64,000 nucleotides of DNA, from the NCBI RefSeq assembly GCF_008728515.1, contig NC_044981.1, positions 4,392,538-4,456,537 of the forward strand. The letters run 5' to 3'. The translations under genes were made by a program, and so were the position numbers. The DNA comes from Papio anubis (lineage: Eukaryota; Chordata; Mammalia; Primates; Cercopithecidae). The notes under the pieces were generated by a model. It worked only from the letters and a program-made list of their open reading frames with translations. It was not told where the DNA came from and made no database searches. Positions 11,842 to 23,073 of this stretch are shown here, piece after piece (position 1 is the stretch's first letter; the number at the start of each line of letters is the position of its first letter).

Positions 11842-12142
11842 GAGAATTTCCTCAATCTTATAAATGCATCTGTGGGAAAGTCCTACAGCTAACATAATAC
11901 TTAATGAGGAAAGACTGAATGCTATCCCCATAAGATCTAGAACAGGAAAAAAGTTGTCTCACCTCTTCTATTCCACATTTTGCTGTAGGTTCTAGTCAGT
12001 GCAATAAGGCAAAAATAATTCAAAGGCATGCAGATTAGAAAGGAAAAGTAAAACTTCATTCACATATGACATGATCCTGTATGTGTAAAATCTTAATGAA
12101 TCTGCAAAAATAATAAAAGCCAATTGGAACTGAAAAACAAGT

Positions 12143-12521
12143 TGCTATGGTTTGAATGTGTCCCCCAAAGTTCATGTATTGGAAACTGAACCCCCAATGC
12201 AACAGTGTTGGGAGTTAGAGCCTAATAAGAGGGCTCTGCCCTCATGAATGGATTGATGTCATTATCATGGGAGTAGATTGGTTATCTCAAAACTAGGTTT
12301 ATTACAAAAGTGAGTTCAGCATCCTCTTGTTCTTTTGCACATGCTCTTGTTCACTTCCACTTTCCACCATGGGATGACACAGCAACAAGGTCCTCACTAG
12401 ATGCGTCCCCTTGATCTCAGACTTCCCATCCTCCAGAATCCATAAGCCAAATAAACTTCTATTGTTTATAAGTTATCTAGTCTGTGGTATTCTGTTACAG
12501 TAACAGCAAAAGTGACTAAAA
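12143..12521 (+). mobile_element. Solo MaLR LTR (MST type)
   Basis: Begins tgctatggtttgaatgtgtc and ends near 'gtggtattctgttacag..actaa', the hallmark ends of MSTA/MSTB LTRs. The duplicated target appears to be caagt/aaagt (4 of 5 matching). An AATAAA lies at about 12449. No internal MaLR sequence is present. Confidence 0.88.
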
Positions 12522-12781
12522 GTTTAGCAAGATTGCAGCCTATGAGATTAAGAAAACAATGCCATTTACAACAGCATCAAGAAGGATAAAATATTTAGCG
12601 AGTATATTAACAAAGAAGTGTAAGCTGAAAGATTAAACACTGCTAAGAGAAATTAAGGAACATGAAAATAAATGAAGAGACATTTCATATATTGGGCTGG
12701 ACGACTCAATATTATTAAGATAGCAATACTCTCTAAGTTGAGGTAGAGATCCAATGGAATCTCTGTCAAAACCACAGCTGG

Positions 12782-14460
12782 ATAAAGTTGCAAGATACAC
12801 AATCAACATACAAAAATCACTAACATTTCTATGCACTAACGGTGAACTATTTGAAAAAGAAATCAAGAAAACAATGTCATTTACAATAGTTACCAAAAAA
12901 ATACTTACGAATAAATTTAACTGGAAAGGTGAAAGACCTCTACAGTGAAAACTGTAAGACACTGATGAAAGAAATTGAAGAAGACACAAGTAAATGACAT
13001 GATATCCCATGCTGATGGTTTGGAATAATTAATATTGTTAAAATATTTATACTACTCAAACTAATCTATAGATTCAATGCAAACCCTATCAAAATTCCAT
13101 TGACATTTTTGACAGAAATAGTAAAAACAATCCTAAAATTTGGAGCCACAGAAGACCCAGAATGGCCAAAACAACCTTGAGAAAAAAATAATAATAATAA
13201 TTCTGGAGGCATCATATCATACAACTTTAAAATATACTACAAAGCTATAGTAATCAAAACATCATAGTATTGGCATAAAAACAGGCACAAACCAATGGAA
13301 CAAGATAAAGAGCCCAGAAATAAATTCATGCATTTAGTTAATTGATTTTTGACAAAGTGTCAAGAACACGCAATGAGGAAAGAACAATTTCTTCAATAAA
13401 TCATATTGGAAAACTGAATATTCACATGCAAAGAAAGAAATTAGGCCAATAGCACAAGCAACAAAAGCAAAAATAGACAAATGGGATTACAGCAAACTAA
13501 AAAATATCCTGCACAACAAAGGAAACAACCAAGAGTGAAAAGACAACCGACATACAAATGGCCAAAAAGTATATGAAAAAATGTTCACTAGGACTGATCA
13601 TCAGAGAAATGCAAACTAAGTCCACAATGAGACCTCACACCTGTTAGAATGACTATTATCAAAAAGATGAAAGATAAGTGTTGGTGAGGATGTGGAGAAA
13701 TGGGAATCTTTTCACACTATTGTTGGGAATATAAATTACTACAGTCATTATGGAGAACGATATGGCTATTTCCCCCAAAATTAAATCTAAAACTACTATA
13801 TGATCCAGCAATCCCACTACTGGATATATGTCCAAAGGAAATGAGATATGTGTATTGAAGAGCTGTCTGCCCTCAAATGTTTATTGTGGCATTATTCACA
13901 ATAGCCAAGATATGAAATCAACCTGAGTTTCCATCAACAGATAAACAGATAAAGAAAATGTGGTATATATACACAGTGGAATATTACTCGGCCTTAAAAA
14001 AGAGGAAAGAGTGTCAGTTACAACAACATGGATGAACCTGGAGGACATTATGTTAAGTGAAATAAGCCAGGCACAGAAAGACAAATACTGCATTATCTCA
14101 CTCATATATGGAATCTTAAAAAGTTGAATTCATAGAATAGAGAGTAGAATAGTGGTTACCAGGGGCTGGGGGGTGAGGAGAAAAGATGCTGGTCAAAGGG
14201 TAAAAAATTTCAATTAGATAATAGAAAGAATAAGTGCAAGAGATCTACTGTGCAACATCCTGATTACAGTATATACCAATGTATTATATTCTTAAAAATT
14301 GCTGAGAGTAGATTTTAAGTGTCCTCACCACAAAAAGATAAGCATATGAGGTAATGCATATATTAATTAGCTCAATTGAGTTATTCCACAATGTACACAT
14401 ATTTCAAAACATCATATTGTACACAATAAATACATATAACTTTCATTTATCAATTATAAA
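12782..14460 (+). mobile_element. L1MA element, 5'-truncated, inserted into the older L1M
   Basis: Runs from the ORF2 thumb region to a characteristic L1MA 3' UTR ('aggtaatgcatatattaat', 'caaaacatcatattgtaca') and a short A-tail. It is flanked by cagctgg at 12775-12781 and 14466-14472, the target-site duplication. ORF2 is decayed; the longest open piece is about 69 codons on the wrong strand. Confidence 0.85.
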
Positions 14461-15331
14461 AAATGCAGCTGGCTTTTTTAAATAAAAATTGACAGACTAA
14501 TCTTAAAATTCATATAGAAGTGTAAAGGGCCCAGAACACCCAAAACAATTTCCAAAGGAAACAAGAAAAAAGTCAGGGTATTTACACCTGATTGATTTGA
14601 AAACTAACTGTAGAACTTCAATAATCAGGACAGGGTAGTGTGGGTGCAGAGATACAGAATATAGTACATAAATAAACCTGTACATTTATAGTCCATTTTT
14701 TTTTTTTACCATGTTGTCAAGGTGATTCAGCAATGGGAAAAGTATAGTTTTTTCAAAGTTTTTCATGCTTCCCGTTTCCATTGTTTTCTCATGCTTCTCT
14801 GACAACTGAATATTCATATCTCACACACAACCACACACACTCACACTCATGAACTTAGCCCCTTGTCTCACAACTCATACACAAAAATTAACTCAAAATG
14901 TATCATAGACAGAAATATAAAGGCTAGAACTACAAATCCTAAAAGAAAACATAGTAGTAAATCTTTATGATCTTAAGTTAGGCAAATAGATTTTAGACAT
15001 GATACCCAAAACACCATCCATAAATTAAACATTAATAAACTGACTCTATGAAAATTAAAAGCTTTTGCTCTTCATAAAGCACCATCAATAAAATGAAAAG
15101 ACAAGCTACAGACTGGGTGAAAATGTTTACACACCATGTATCTGACAAATGACTTGAATTCTACATAAACAACAAACTCTTTTAGCTCAAAAATAATAAG
15201 ATAAAACAACCCTATGTGAAAAAGGCCAAGATCTAAAGAGCACTTCACCAAAGAAAGTGGCAAATAAGCATTTGAAGAAATGTCCAACATCAGTAGTCAT
15301 TAGGGACAGGCAGATTTAAAACTCAATGAAA

Positions 15332-15439
15332 GCCGGCATAGTGGCATGTGCTGGAGTGGCCGAGGCAGGAGGCAGGAGGCAGGAGGGTCACCTGAGCCCA
15401 GGAAGCCTAGGCAACATAACACCATCCCATCTCAAAAAG
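15332..15439 (+). mobile_element. Short rearranged Alu monomer with 13-bp target-site duplication
   Basis: Only about 108 bp of Alu-like sequence, with an internal triplet of ggcaggaggca units and most of the right arm missing. It is flanked by aaactcaatgaaa at 15319-15331 and 15440-15452, so it inserted as a unit or shrank afterwards. Confidence 0.8.
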
Positions 15440-16165
15440 AAACTCAATGAAATATTACACTCTTATTAAAATGATTAAAATATAAGCAGTACCAAGTACT
15501 GATGAGGATATAAAACAGATCTCTCACATATCGTTGATAGAAACGGAAAATGGTAAAGCCACTCTAGAAAGTAGTTTGGCGGCATCTAATAAAGGTAAAT
15601 ATATACTTAACACAAGATCTGGCCGTCCCGCTGCTAGGCATTTACCCTTGAGAAATGAAAACACACGTTCACAAAAACCTGTGTGCATTTTTTATAGCAG
15701 CTTTATTTATAAGCGTCAAAAACTGGAAACAACCCACACGTCTTTCTACCAATGAATGATTTAGGAAGCTGTGGTCAATCCATTGAATGGAATACCACTC
15801 ACAAATAAAAAGGAAGAAACTACTAATACACACAGCACAACAGATGAATTGTAAATGAATTTTGCTAAGTGAAAGAAGCCAGAACCAAAGGTTGTGTGTT
15901 ATATTACTGTATTCCATTAATATGACCATCTGGAGAAGGCAAAACGATACGGATGGAAAACAAATCAGAGGTCTCCAGGCACCGGGCATGGGGAGAGGGT
16001 AGCTTTAACTACAAAGCGGGCAACAGAAGTGGATTTTGTGAGTGGCGGAACCATTCTAAGTCATGATGCAGGGTGGATATGCGACTCTATCCATTTGTCA
16101 AAACCCATAAAACTGTACACCACAAAGAGTGATTTTTACTGAGTGTAAACTTAAAAGAAATCAAC

Positions 16166-16560
16166 CATAATACGGGAGCAGGAGAAACCCAAAATGGAAT
16201 ACAGATTGTAATAAATGAATTTAACTACATTATAAATGAATAAAAGCAACACACTGAAGGGAGTGGGAAAGAGTTACTTTGGGAAACATCATTTTGAGTA
16301 TATATTGTGAAACCGAAGGCAAAAAGAACTGCACAAATGCTGTGTTTTAATTAATAAATTAGTTTCTCACAATGGCATAGGTTAGCGATTCTGACACTGC
16401 TTTATATGCATACCAGGGTTGAACAAACAAATCGTGACATTTTCCTTTTATTAAGTCCCTCAGTGTTAGAAAAAGATATTAGAAATAAGGAAAGAGGACA
16501 GTTAGAAAAAAACTCCGGGGGTGTGAACCGCAGTCAGAAGTATCATTATAAAACTCAGTT
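16166..16560 (+). mobile_element. Probable continuation of an L1M 3' UTR
   Basis: Follows the L1M 3' end without a break and contains stretches ('caatggcataggttagcgat', 'agggttgaacaaacaaat') that I recall from some long L1M/L1ME tails. No A-tail separates it from the element upstream. Family assignment is tentative. Confidence 0.45.
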
Positions 16561-16744
16561 TTTAAATAAATATTGATGTTTGTATTTGCATGGGGGAGCA
16601 CAGATATGTATAATTGCAAGATCTGTCCTGCTTAAAAGACACACAAGTAAGGAAGCAATGAGCACAGTCAGTGCCTGACCTTGTTTCTAAACACCAATTT
16701 CCAATACAGAGGAACCAGGACCCCACCAAAAATGCTGTTTCTAG
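16561..16744. other. Unassigned low-repeat segment
   Basis: No gene, RNA or repeat recognised. One minus-strand open frame of 63 codons shows no motif. Confidence 0.3.
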
Positions 16745-17055
16745 GCTCTCCAAGCTCCTTCAAGTCTTTGCTCAGATTGTACCTTATCAATGAGGCTTTC
16801 CCCTGACATTTCTCTTTAATACTGCAACCCACTCCCCCACTCTAGAACTCCTGATCTGCTTACTCCTTTCTCGTTATTCCCTAACACTTATCACCTTCCA
16901 ACATACTAGAAAATTTATTTCTTATGTGTATTGTTTATTGTCTTAACTGTCCCCTAGTCTACTTCCTTCTCTGATGTGACCCAAACATGTAGAACAGTGC
17001 TTGGCACATAGTAAGAACTAAATAAATATTCATTGAAATAAATGAATGAATAATG
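16745..17055 (+). mobile_element. L2 LINE 3' end
   Basis: Contains the L2 tail landmarks 'gctcagattgtacc', 'acagtgcttggcacatagta' and the terminal aataaatattcattgaa followed by tgaatgaat repeats. Confidence 0.85.
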
Positions 17056-18588
17056 AGATAAAGACAAGTAACGATAGTGCAGCTGTGTTACAGTGCCGCT
17101 TAAGAGCCATAGAACTGACAGCCAACATCTGAGCTGGTTGAGATCCTTTGAGCAGAGGACTAGAATTCCAGAACGCTAGCCAGCAAATAACTGCCTGCAC
17201 TCAGGGCCGCTGCAAACTCATGAAGTACTTTTGTGTCAATTACAAAGGACGCCCCTTCCTCCTGGCAGATGCAGCTCTGCTCCCGGGGGAGGGCTTGGCA
17301 ACTGAATTTCGCTCCAACCCAGATCCCTTGGCTGGGAGACATTGTGTCGTGCACAACCTGCCCAACTGTGCATGATGGCCCTGCACAAGGTATAGTGGCC
17401 ACACATGGACTTTCAGAACCAGCAGGTGCCAAAAAACTCTGTCCACTGCCACAGCTGTGTCTGGGGGCGTCTTGTACACACATCCTGCTCCCTGGTGCTT
17501 GGCCCCTATGGGTTCATCCAGCACCCCGCCCTGAGCCTGCTTGCTCAGAACCGCCTGGGCACCATGGCAGGGCCTTTGCCTCAGAATTGGTTCTTCCTCC
17601 TTACTCCTTCTTTTGGTTTCCAAATCCTGGCCCATGACACTGTCTCTGGACTCCATTTGCTCTATGCCTCAGAGTAACAGCCTCTCCTCTCCTCTTCCAG
17701 GCTAACCTCTCTTCCCGAAACCCAGTCTAAGCCCAGCCATGTGGGCTTTCTGCTTGCCTTGAAGCAGTATCCAGACTCACTAAATTTCCCCATCACCCTC
17801 TCTCCCCCGTGGTCTTCAAGTTGTGCTCCAGAATCTCCAGGGCTGCTGCCTGAGCTGTGTGGACTTGGAGGGAAGGGGAAAGGAAACCCAGGGCCAGCAC
17901 ACAGGCTCCCTCAGCCTTGCTTCAACAAAAGCACCTCTGCTCACAGTATTTATAGCTTTCAAGTACAGTTTTTGCCTAGGAAAAAAAAAGTTATATGTCT
18001 AAACATCAGAATATAGACATTCTATGCCTTCAGAATGCACAGTCATTTTAAAATGGAGAAAACTTTAAGTAATACTCATCTCCCACTTAAAAGAATTTTA
18101 ACAGAGAGCCTGAAGAATGATTGGCTCTGAGTGATGGAGTTACCTGGTGAGCCCTTCCAGATTAAAATTCCACAAAATGTATGCTTTTGGTGACTTGCTA
18201 TCTAATATTAGAAACCAGATTAAAGTTTGGGCAGATCAGCTGTAGATAATGACTTTGATTTTAAAATGCTTGATCTGTAGCTGTTCTTCCTGAAAATCAT
18301 CATCTAGCAAGGCCAGATTTTTTCGGTAATCTAAGTGTTCACCTCCTAATTTATCTACTCTGGAAGCTCCCATCTTAGTATGTTTGACAGTGCACAGCTC
18401 TTCTTATGTGGGGCCCAGTATGTGAATGATGGAAGTGACCTATTGCAAGTCATATTCCTACTTTGCTGAAATTTGACATAAATGTTTCATGGGGGTAAGA
18501 CGGCCAGCTTGCCAGACCCTAGGGAAGAGATGGGAGTGGAGGATTAGAGAACGGGAATTATGGGAGCCTCTAAAAATGGCCCTCTGAA
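17056..18588. other. Unassigned DNA, no gene recognised
   Basis: About 1.5 kb. The first 650 bp are relatively GC-rich and carry overlapping open frames on both strands (134 codons plus, 17233-17637; 138 codons minus, 17240-17656). Overlap on both strands and the lack of any recognisable motif argue against coding. The remaining part is AT-richer with no repeat I can name. Confidence 0.4.
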
Positions 18589-19345
18589 TCAACACCAAAA
18601 AAAAACCCAAACACCTGGATTCAAAATGGGCAAAGGACTTGAATAGGCATTACTCCAAAGAAGACAGACAAATGACCAAGAAGCATAAAAAAGATGCTCA
18701 GCATCACTCATCATCAGGGAAATGAAAATCAAATTTACAGTGAGATACCACCTTACACCCATCAGGATGGCTACTATCAAAAAACAGAAAATAAGTGTTG
18801 GCAAGGATGCAGAGGAGTTAGGACTCTTGTGCACTGTTGGTGGCAATGTAAAACAGCGCCGCCACTGTGGGAAATAGTATTGCAGGTCCTAAAAAAAATA
18901 ATAATAATAATAGAATTACCATATGATCCAGTAATTCTACTTGAGTATACCCCCAAAATAACTGAAAACAGGGTCTCAGAGAAATAGTACACCCAAATTT
19001 ATGGCAGCATTATTCCCAACAGCTAAAACATAGAAGAAAACCACGTGTCTATCAACAGATGAATGGGTTAGCAAAATGATGTATGCCCATAAATGGAATA
19101 TAATTCAGCCTTAAAAAGGAAGGAAATTCTGACACATGCTACAATATGGATGAACCATGAGTACCTTATGCTAAGTGAAATAAGCCAGATACAAAAGGAC
19201 AAATATTGTATGATTCCACTTATATGAGCTACCTACAACAGGTAAATTCATAGAGACAGAAAGTAGAATACTAGTTGTCAGGAGTTAGGGGTAGGGAGGA
19301 ATCAGCAGTTTGAATTTAATAGGTATAAAGTTTCCATTTTGTAAA
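18589..19345 (+). mobile_element. L1M 3' end
   Basis: ORF2 C-terminus and 3' UTR of an old L1. Landmarks are 'tggattcaaaatgggcaaag', 'aagtgttggcaaggatgc', 'gaaataagccagatacaaaa' and 'catagagacagaaagtagaa'. Stops are frequent. Confidence 0.85.
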
Positions 19346-19890
19346 GACACGCAAGGCTGGCAGCAGTGGACCTTGGTGTGATCTTTCTGGAGGATTGTGT
19401 GAGAATATGTATGAAGAGCCTTATACTGTGTCTGTATATGCCTTCTGGGCCCTCTGACACAACAATTCCGCTTTTTGGCCTTTCCCACTTAGAAACAATC
19501 ATAGATGTCTACGATGTGTATGTATAAGGGTGAATAGCTATTTATAATATCAAATAATTGGAAACAAATGTATAAAAGTGGGGCATAGTAAAATAAAGTA
19601 TTACACTACCTATATACAATTAATTTTAAAAAATTGTCTCAGAATATTTAGTAGCCTGAGAAAAAGTTCTCAGCATATTGCTAATGTTAAAAAAGCAGAT
19701 TATAGAACAATCAGTTCAAAATACATTTTTACTAAAAAATTATATACACGTACACATGTAAAGAGAGGGAGAGTTATAATACAGGTGATTTTAGATTCAT
19801 TTTTCTATTTTTCTTTATTTTCCACATTTCCATACTATATATGTATTATTTATGTGATCTGAAGCAAAAATACTGTAAAAATATTTTTAA
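19346..19890 (+). mobile_element. Older L1 (L1ME/HAL1-like) tail
   Basis: Degenerate match to ancient L1 3' ends: 'aaataattggaaacaaatgt' for the ORF2 tail, and 'ttattttccacatttccata' close to the 3' end. Family tentative. Confidence 0.5.
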
Positions 19891-20194
19891 GTTAAATCAG
19901 TCTTCTCAATTTTTTATTAAAGAACACTGAGCCTAGGTGAGGTTCAAATTTTTCCTTCACAAGTGTCACCAAAAAGGGGTGCAAAAAACTGCCACATTTT
20001 TATTGCTGTAAGCCAGAATTTACTGTCAAAAATCAGAGTGTAAGAGAGGGTTTAAAATGTTTAAGAAAATAAATTTCGCAATCACTTCAGAAGTACCTAT
20101 TTGCATGCAAGTCAATGGTATGCTAATTTCCAGTCATTCCCTCTTATTCATTAAAACCCCAGTCACCCAAGGCTCTCCCCAACCTGATAATTCA
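19891..20194. other. Unassigned segment
   Basis: About 300 bp with no gene or recognised repeat. It contains octamer-like atttgcatgcaa (20099-20110), which could bind POU factors, but this is a single chance-level match. Confidence 0.3.
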
Positions 20195-20375
20195 GGGTGA
20201 GGGTGAGAAGGAGAGAGGGAGAGAAGAAGGGAGGGAGGGAGGGAGAGAAGAAGGGAGGGAGGGAGAGAGGGAGGGAGGCAAACAGGGAGGGAGGGAGAGA
20301 GGGAGGGAGGACGGAAGGGAGGGAGGGAGGGAGGAAGGAAGGAAGGAAGAAAGGAAGGAAGGAAGGGCGGGCGGA
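20195..20375 (+). repeat. GGGA/GGAA purine tract with G-quadruplex motifs
   Basis: About 180 bp almost entirely of A and G on the plus strand. Perfect four-tract motifs GGGAGGGAGGGAGGG occur at 20229-20243 and 20317-20331, with additional three-tract stretches between. The tail turns into ggaa repeats. Strong strand asymmetry allows H-DNA or G4 structures. The 84-codon minus frame here (P/S/L repeats) is an artefact. Confidence 0.95.
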
Positions 20376-20579
20376 AGGGCCGCTGGCGCCGGGAAATAGA
20401 GCTACATTTACTCTCATATCAATTCTCTAGTTGGGCCTGCCATTCGGATTCTCATTCTCCCCTGTTCCGTCACCCAAAGACATCCATGCTTTAACTTTGA
20501 GGCTGTAAACTGACATGTTTGCATTAGTGCCCCATGTGGACTTCTGCTGGAAATCTGTATCTTTTTATTTGTCATAATA

Positions 20580-21055
20580 TTAACGTGGCTTAGATTTGGG
20601 CGCAGCATTATGGAAAACGTTGCCAGACAATAACTGAGATGGCCGCTCTGGGATCCCCCAGAGAGGCGCACAGTAAGACGAGAACAGACGCCTGGCTGTG
20701 CCGGCCCGGCCAGTGGTTCCCAGGGCGCACTGGGGCTTGCGGGGTCCCCAGAGCACCGCCTGAAACGCACCAAGGAACCCCACTCTCCTCGCCTCTTAAC
20801 AAAACCAGGACAAACCAGCTGCCACTGAAGCAGAGAACTCGGGAAGGCCCAAGGGGACCAAGACGCGGCACGGCTGCAGGAGAAAGCTCAGCCTTGTGCA
20901 GTCCAGAAATTCTGCCTTGAAGTTCACAGGGACCCGACCCAGCCGCCCTAGAAACACGGAGACGCTCTAGAGCCGCGTGGAACCTCAGCGCAAGAACTTC
21001 AAAAAAGACAAACCCGGGTGACCCTTGAACCCGTACTCAAGGCTAGGTACGCCCC
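20580..21055. promoter_or_regulatory. CpG-rich block, candidate CpG-island promoter
   Basis: I count 28 CpG dinucleotides in 20581-21060, versus very few per 500 bp in most of the window, and GC content is clearly raised. No TATA box is visible. Gagatggccgct at 20636-20647 resembles a YY1-type initiator site. Short open frames on both strands (93 codons plus, 20639-20920; 119 codons minus, 20414-20773) show no known domain. It borders a G4-forming tract and an E-box tandem array. It could be the promoter of an unannotated or non-coding transcript; direction cannot be told. Confidence 0.5.
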
Positions 21056-21221
21056 ACATTCTGTGAGGGCAAACAAGCAGGAAAGTCTATCCAGGGAGGA
21101 AAAGCCATCCAGAAGAGCCGCATTGACCCAGCCAGGAAGCGTGAATGTGGCCTTTCTCAAAGGACAATCAGCTTGGTTCTCCTGATTTCATAAAGTGCAG
21201 AGGGAGAGGCCATGTGCTCAG

Positions 21222-21515
21222 GCTGGTTCCACCATCTGGGGCTCCAGCACGTGGAACTCCAGCACGTGGGGCCCCAGCACGTGGGACTCCAGCACGTGCG
21301 ACTCCACCACCTGGGGCTCCACCCACTTGAGGCTCCACCCACCTGGGGCTCCCTCCACCATGTGGGACTCCACCCACACTAGCCTTCACCACCACTCCAC
21401 TTGTCTGGGGCTCCACCATGTGGGGCTGCATCTACCTAGGGTTCCTGGCCTCACTTACCTGGGGCATTTCCTGGCTCCACTCACCTAGGGCTCCACCTAA
21501 CTGGACAGCACTTCT
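21222..21515 (+). repeat. 15-bp minisatellite with E-box CACGTG in each core unit
   Basis: The core units ggctccagcacgtgg recur at exactly 15-bp spacing, placing CACGTG at 21248, 21263, 21278 and 21293. Downstream units degenerate to caccacctg, cccacttg, ccaccatgtg and ccacctaactg with variable spacing to about 21515. Because 15 is a multiple of 3, all frames stay open through the core, including a plus frame (21145-21330) reading GTPARGAPARG-type pentapeptides. CACGTG is the binding site of bHLH factors such as USF and MYC/MAX. Confidence 0.9.
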
Positions 21516-21746
21516 TCTCAAGCACGCAAGGGTCTCCTGTGGATCCTGGCCAAGGTGCCATCTGCAGGGAGTCTTTGAAAGACACCATTCTAATCAGCCC
21601 CTGCATTAACGTCTTCTGTGCCTCCTCAACACCCTCAGGAAAGTACCTGTTCTTAGAATGGTGTGCCAGGCCCTTTCGTTACCCCACATGCCTACCAGGC
21701 AGGACTTTGGCAGCCCTAGTTAGACCTTGCAACTGGTTTTCCCACC
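21516..21746. other. Unassigned segment after the minisatellite
   Basis: No gene or confident repeat recognised. Confidence 0.3.
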
Positions 21747-21908
21747 TCTGCATGGGTGGTACCCACCGGCTGGGGTGCCCATCTCTCTTGTATCTGCATG
21801 ACAAACTTCTATTCCAGCTTGAACACCAGCTCAAAAATCACCTCCTCCAAACTCCTCAGCCTACTCCAGCTTGGCTGCACCAACTCAGACTTTGTCACAT
21901 GAGACAAA
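21747..21908 (+). repeat. Local direct duplication, copy 1
   Basis: About 162 bp nearly identical (about 90 percent by eye) to 23074-23236, including 'tctattccagcttgaacacc' and 'gtcacatgagacaaa'. Part of the sequence resembles L2 ('ctcaaaaatcacctcctcca'), but the shared edges and high similarity point to a local duplication. Both copies keep the same open frame (LLFQLEHQLKNHLLQTP). Confidence 0.85.
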
Positions 21909-21939
21909 GAAGGTAAATATCTCTTTCACCTACCTCTTT

Positions 21940-22100
21940 GAACTACAGGTCAGAAAGATCTGAGTTTGAATTCTGGATCTCTTACCTATCAGCTGGGTGG
22001 TCTTGGGTGCATCAACCTTGCAAAGCCTCATGCTACTCACCTGTCAAATATGAATAGTAGAGTCTACGCCACAGAGCTCTTTGAGAGAATGAAATAATTA
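21940..22100 (+). mobile_element. MIR SINE
   Basis: Shows the MIR core order: 'gagtttgaattctggatctc', then 'ctgggtggtcttgggt', then a 'cacctgtcaaatatgaatag'-like segment and gaatgaaataatta. Confidence 0.75.
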
Positions 22101-22104
22101 CACT

Positions 22105-22228
22105 GCCTTCACCCTCCCCCAAACTGTAAGACCCTCAAAAGCATCTTATTCATGTTATCCCCAGGATTTTGCAGGGCCTTTACCACTGGAGGGGCCCCCA
22201 AACTATCTTGTGAATGAATGATACTGGT
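22105..22228 (+). mobile_element. L2 3' terminus
   Basis: Weak L2 tail: 'aaactgtaagaccctc', 'ttatccccaggattttgcag' and a terminal gtgaatgaatgat. Confidence 0.55.
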
Positions 22229-23073
22229 GACTCAAGAGAGAGCCAGTTTATAGAATTTTCCTTAACAGGCCAGAGTCATGGCATAGCTCTGCTGTGGGTT
22301 CAGAGGGTGGTGCTTTACTCAGATCCACATAATAATGCCTGAGGAGGTTTAGAAAGATTCTGCTGCTCCCACTCAGAGGGACTGTTCTGGGACAGAGGCA
22401 GAGCTGGGGACGGAGCTTTGTTGGTAGACCCCCACGGACTGTAAGGTGCATAAGGGTGGGTTTACAGAGGTTTCCCTCCTCTCCTCCTTCCCAGCTCCTC
22501 TCAAGCTTTGCCTCTCCTCCTGCCTCTTCCTGGGCTGTCACAGATAACAAGCAGCCACCTCTAGGGACAGTCAGAGGTAAGGCAGGGATCCGCAGGAAGT
22601 GGGAGGAGGAATGAATGAGCTTTGAACACAAAGCACAGTGGCTCAGGGTGACATGTGGCTCACCTCAGTTGCAGGGACTGAAAGATGCACTTGTCCATAA
22701 AAAACGCAAATGTATCCTGCCAGTCATGGATTTTGGCAACTGCATGCATGTATTCCTGCAAAGTCAATGAACACAACAGTGCAGCCCGGAATCCTTTTTA
22801 GGCAATGCCCTGAGGACCAGTACAAGTATGGAAACCGTGCAGGTGGTGGTAGGCCAGTCAGTTAAGCCCGTTCCTAGTCCCCAAAAGGTCATCTTGGCCC
22901 TCCAAAGCTGGAAGGCAGCAGTGAAGGCATCCCAAACAGTCACTTCAAGACTCAACCCTGGCTCAGTTTACCTCAGCCACTGTGATTCCTGCTTCCTTCT
23001 GCAAAAATCTCAGCAAGGAATGTTCTTCCCCACTTGCACTTGGGCTGGAGAGAGATTAGGGTCAGTCGGTCAG
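22229..23073. other. Low-repeat segment, no gene recognised
   Basis: About 850 bp. A minus frame of 127 codons (22248-22631) and a plus frame of 179 codons (22828-23367) are open. The latter runs through the duplicated block at 23074-23236 and has no domain I recognise. Without splice signals or homology they are best left unannotated. Confidence 0.4.

Larger units (their letters stand above)
11030..16165 (+). mobile_element. Second old L1M element, 5'-truncated, split by four insertions
   Basis: Two collinear portions, 11030-12781 (ORF2 from just before the reverse transcriptase) and 14461-16165 (ORF2 C-terminal part and 3' UTR), join at the motif cagctgg. In the L1 consensus the sequence runs straight across this point. 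It is interrupted by an Alu (11531-11841), an MST-type LTR (12143-12521), an L1MA (12782-14460) and a small Alu (15332-15439). No open frame of useful length remains. Confidence 0.8.

Noticed and set aside
11558..11863. 101-codon frame resembling many annotated small proteins
   Set aside because: It is an Alu translated in reverse orientation; the same peptide family appears wherever an Alu lies in this sense (for example 48263-48571 on the minus strand).
17233..17656. 134- and 138-codon frames on opposite strands
   Set aside because: They overlap almost completely on both strands in GC-rich sequence, lack motifs and have no splice or promoter context.
20099..20110. Octamer-like atttgcatgcaa as a POU factor site
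   Set aside because: A single short match in AT-rich DNA is expected by chance.
20163..20430. Open frames of 77-84 codons over the purine tract
   Set aside because: They translate the GGGA/GGAA repeat (R-E-G-G or P-S-L-P runs) and have no independent support.
21222..21310. CRISPR-like regular repeat spacing
   Set aside because: The units are contiguous without unique spacers, and the DNA is primate; this is a minisatellite.
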